A program made the position numbers and the translations under genes. From Psychromonas ingrahamii 37 (GTDB taxonomy: Bacteria > Pseudomonadota > Gammaproteobacteria > Enterobacterales > Psychromonadaceae): a DNA stretch of 64,000 bases. Below are positions 63,224-64,000 of this stretch, one piece after another. Within the stretch, counting starts at the first letter, position 1. Every line of letters starts with the position of its first letter. The stretch lies in the NCBI RefSeq assembly GCF_000015285.1, contig NC_008709.1, positions 1,550,001 through 1,614,000 of the forward strand. The letters are read 5' to 3'. Under the pieces are notes generated by a model. It ran no database searches, was not told the origin of the DNA, and was given only the letters and a program-made list of their open reading frames with translations.

Positions 63224-64000
63224 ATGAAGATATTACACACTTCAGACTGGCATCTTGGTCAGTATTTTATGATGAAAACCAGAGAGTCAGAGCATTTACA
63301 TTTTTTAAACTGGTTAATTGAAGTGGTCAATAAGCAACAGATCGATGCATTAATCGTTGCCGGTGATATTTTTGATAGCGCATCCCCGCCTTCCTACGCG
63401 CGCAAATTATACAGTGATTTTATTGTCAGATTGCAAAAAAGCAGCTGTCGCCAGCTTATTATTATGGCGGGGAATCATGACAGTATTGCCGTGCTCAATG
63501 AAAACAAAGATTTATTAAAAGCATTGGATGTTTCTGTATTAGCCGGATTAAGTGATGATTTAAACGAGCACATTATTGAACTTAAGGATGATAGGCAAAA
63601 TACGCAGGCATTAGTTTGTGCATTGCCTTTTTTACGGGCAGCAGATGTGATGAGAAGTGTTCAGGGTAGTTCGGCCGCTGATAAACAGATTTCTCTGCAG
63701 CAGGGCATAGCGGACACCTACCAGTCGATTTTCGAACTCGCTAATGCGCAGTGTCATGAGAAAGCCCTTCCTATTATTGCAACCGGGCATCTGACTGCGG
63801 TGGGCTGCAGTGTTTCTGACTCGGTGCGTGAAATTTATATCGGCACACTGACCGCTTTCCCTGCTGTGCTCTTCCCTGCTTTTAACTATATTGCCCTGGG
63901 ACATTTACACCGTGCGCAAAAAGTACAAAAAACCGACCATATTCGTTATTGCGGCAGCCCGATTGCCTTGAGCTTTGATGAAACCAGGCAGCAGAAAAAT
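63224..64000 (+). CDS. sbcD: Exonuclease SbcD, N-terminal part (partial)
   Basis: The frame starts MKILHTSDWHLGQYFMMKTR at ATG 63224 and stays open to the window end (259 codons). Motifs of the calcineurin-like nuclease are present: SDWHLGQ, VAGDIFDSASP, MAGNHDS and ATGHL...ALGHLHRAQ, all manganese ligands. SbcD with SbcC cuts DNA hairpins and trims breaks. sbcC is expected just downstream, outside the window. The site before the ATG is weak (TGGACAAATTA). Confidence 0.93.
   Translation, partial: MKILHTSDWHLGQYFMMKTRESEHLHFLNWLIEVVNKQQIDALIVAGDIFDSASPPSYARKLYSDFIVRLQKSSCRQLIIMAGNHDSIAVLNENKDLLKALDVSVLAGLSDDLNEHIIELKDDRQNTQALVCALPFLRAADVMRSVQGSSAADKQISLQQGIADTYQSIFELANAQCHEKALPIIATGHLTAVGCSVSDSVREIYIGTLTAFPAVLFPAFNYIALGHLHRAQKVQKTDHIRYCGSPIALSFDETRQQKN

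Noticed and set aside
1-64000. CRISPR array
   Set aside because: No regularly spaced repeats of 25-40 bp with unique spacers; the repeats present are tandem without spacers.

Overview
The window looks like the chromosome of a marine, probably cold-adapted gammaproteobacterium, most likely a Psychromonas or close relative. This is inferred from the moderately AT-rich sequence, the house-keeping proteins (thrABC, rsmE-gshB-yqgE-ruvX, grcA, radD, rlhA-like) and a proteobacterial gas vesicle cluster of the type known from Serratia sp. ATCC 39006. Species assignment is not proven here.

Layout. 1-3.6 kb: end of an SLC13 permease, a coiled-coil protein, azoR, and a coupled UPF0303/Gfo-Idh pair. 4.8-12.5 kb: a tightly coupled + strand operon gvrA-gvpH-gvpZ-gvpF2-gvpF3-gvrB-gvrC, visibly more GC-rich than its surroundings; it carries an NtrC-type activator, a histidine kinase, a lone receiver protein, a CDC48-like ATPase and two GvpL/F proteins. 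12.6-13.7 kb: a decayed IS66-type transposase. 14.1-21.0 kb: the structural gas vesicle operon gvpA1-C-N-V-(zinc ribbon)-F1-G-A2-K-A3-(unknown), preceded by a good sigma-54 promoter at 13985-14001. The simplest reading is that the kinase and regulators of the first operon switch on this promoter.

21.9-29.6 kb: a Ter stress cluster with three TerD-family proteins, a CaCA cation exchanger, a phosphoribosyltransferase, two HAD phosphatases, a StiP/PELOTA protein and TerB. 29.9-30.4 kb: a broken greB. 30.9-35.6 kb: thrABC, preceded by a leader region with a hairpin. 35.7-44.2 kb: tesB, a decayed recombinase fragment, an orphan lipoprotein, grcA with a 54-residue N-terminal-only paralogue, ung, a hemerythrin, and the rsmE-gshB-yqgE-ruvX operon (- strand). 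45-51 kb: MTHFR-like protein, YjjP/YjjB exporter pair, SEC-C and DUF1244 proteins, a BMT5-like methyltransferase with a C2H2-like finger, radD. 51-58.5 kb: glgC and a BMP-type nucleoside ABC transporter. 58.8-64 kb: a U32 (RlhA-like) protein, six tRNA genes (Met-Leu-Gln-Gln-Leu-Met, - strand) with a recognisable promoter, and the start of sbcD.

The accessory part is the gas vesicle and Ter block (about 4.8-29.6 kb). Unusual items there are a strongly basic repeat tail on GvpC, a strongly acidic repeat tail on GvpG, a small four-cysteine protein inside the operon, an octamer repeat that crosses its stop codon, and a long perfect hairpin in front of it.
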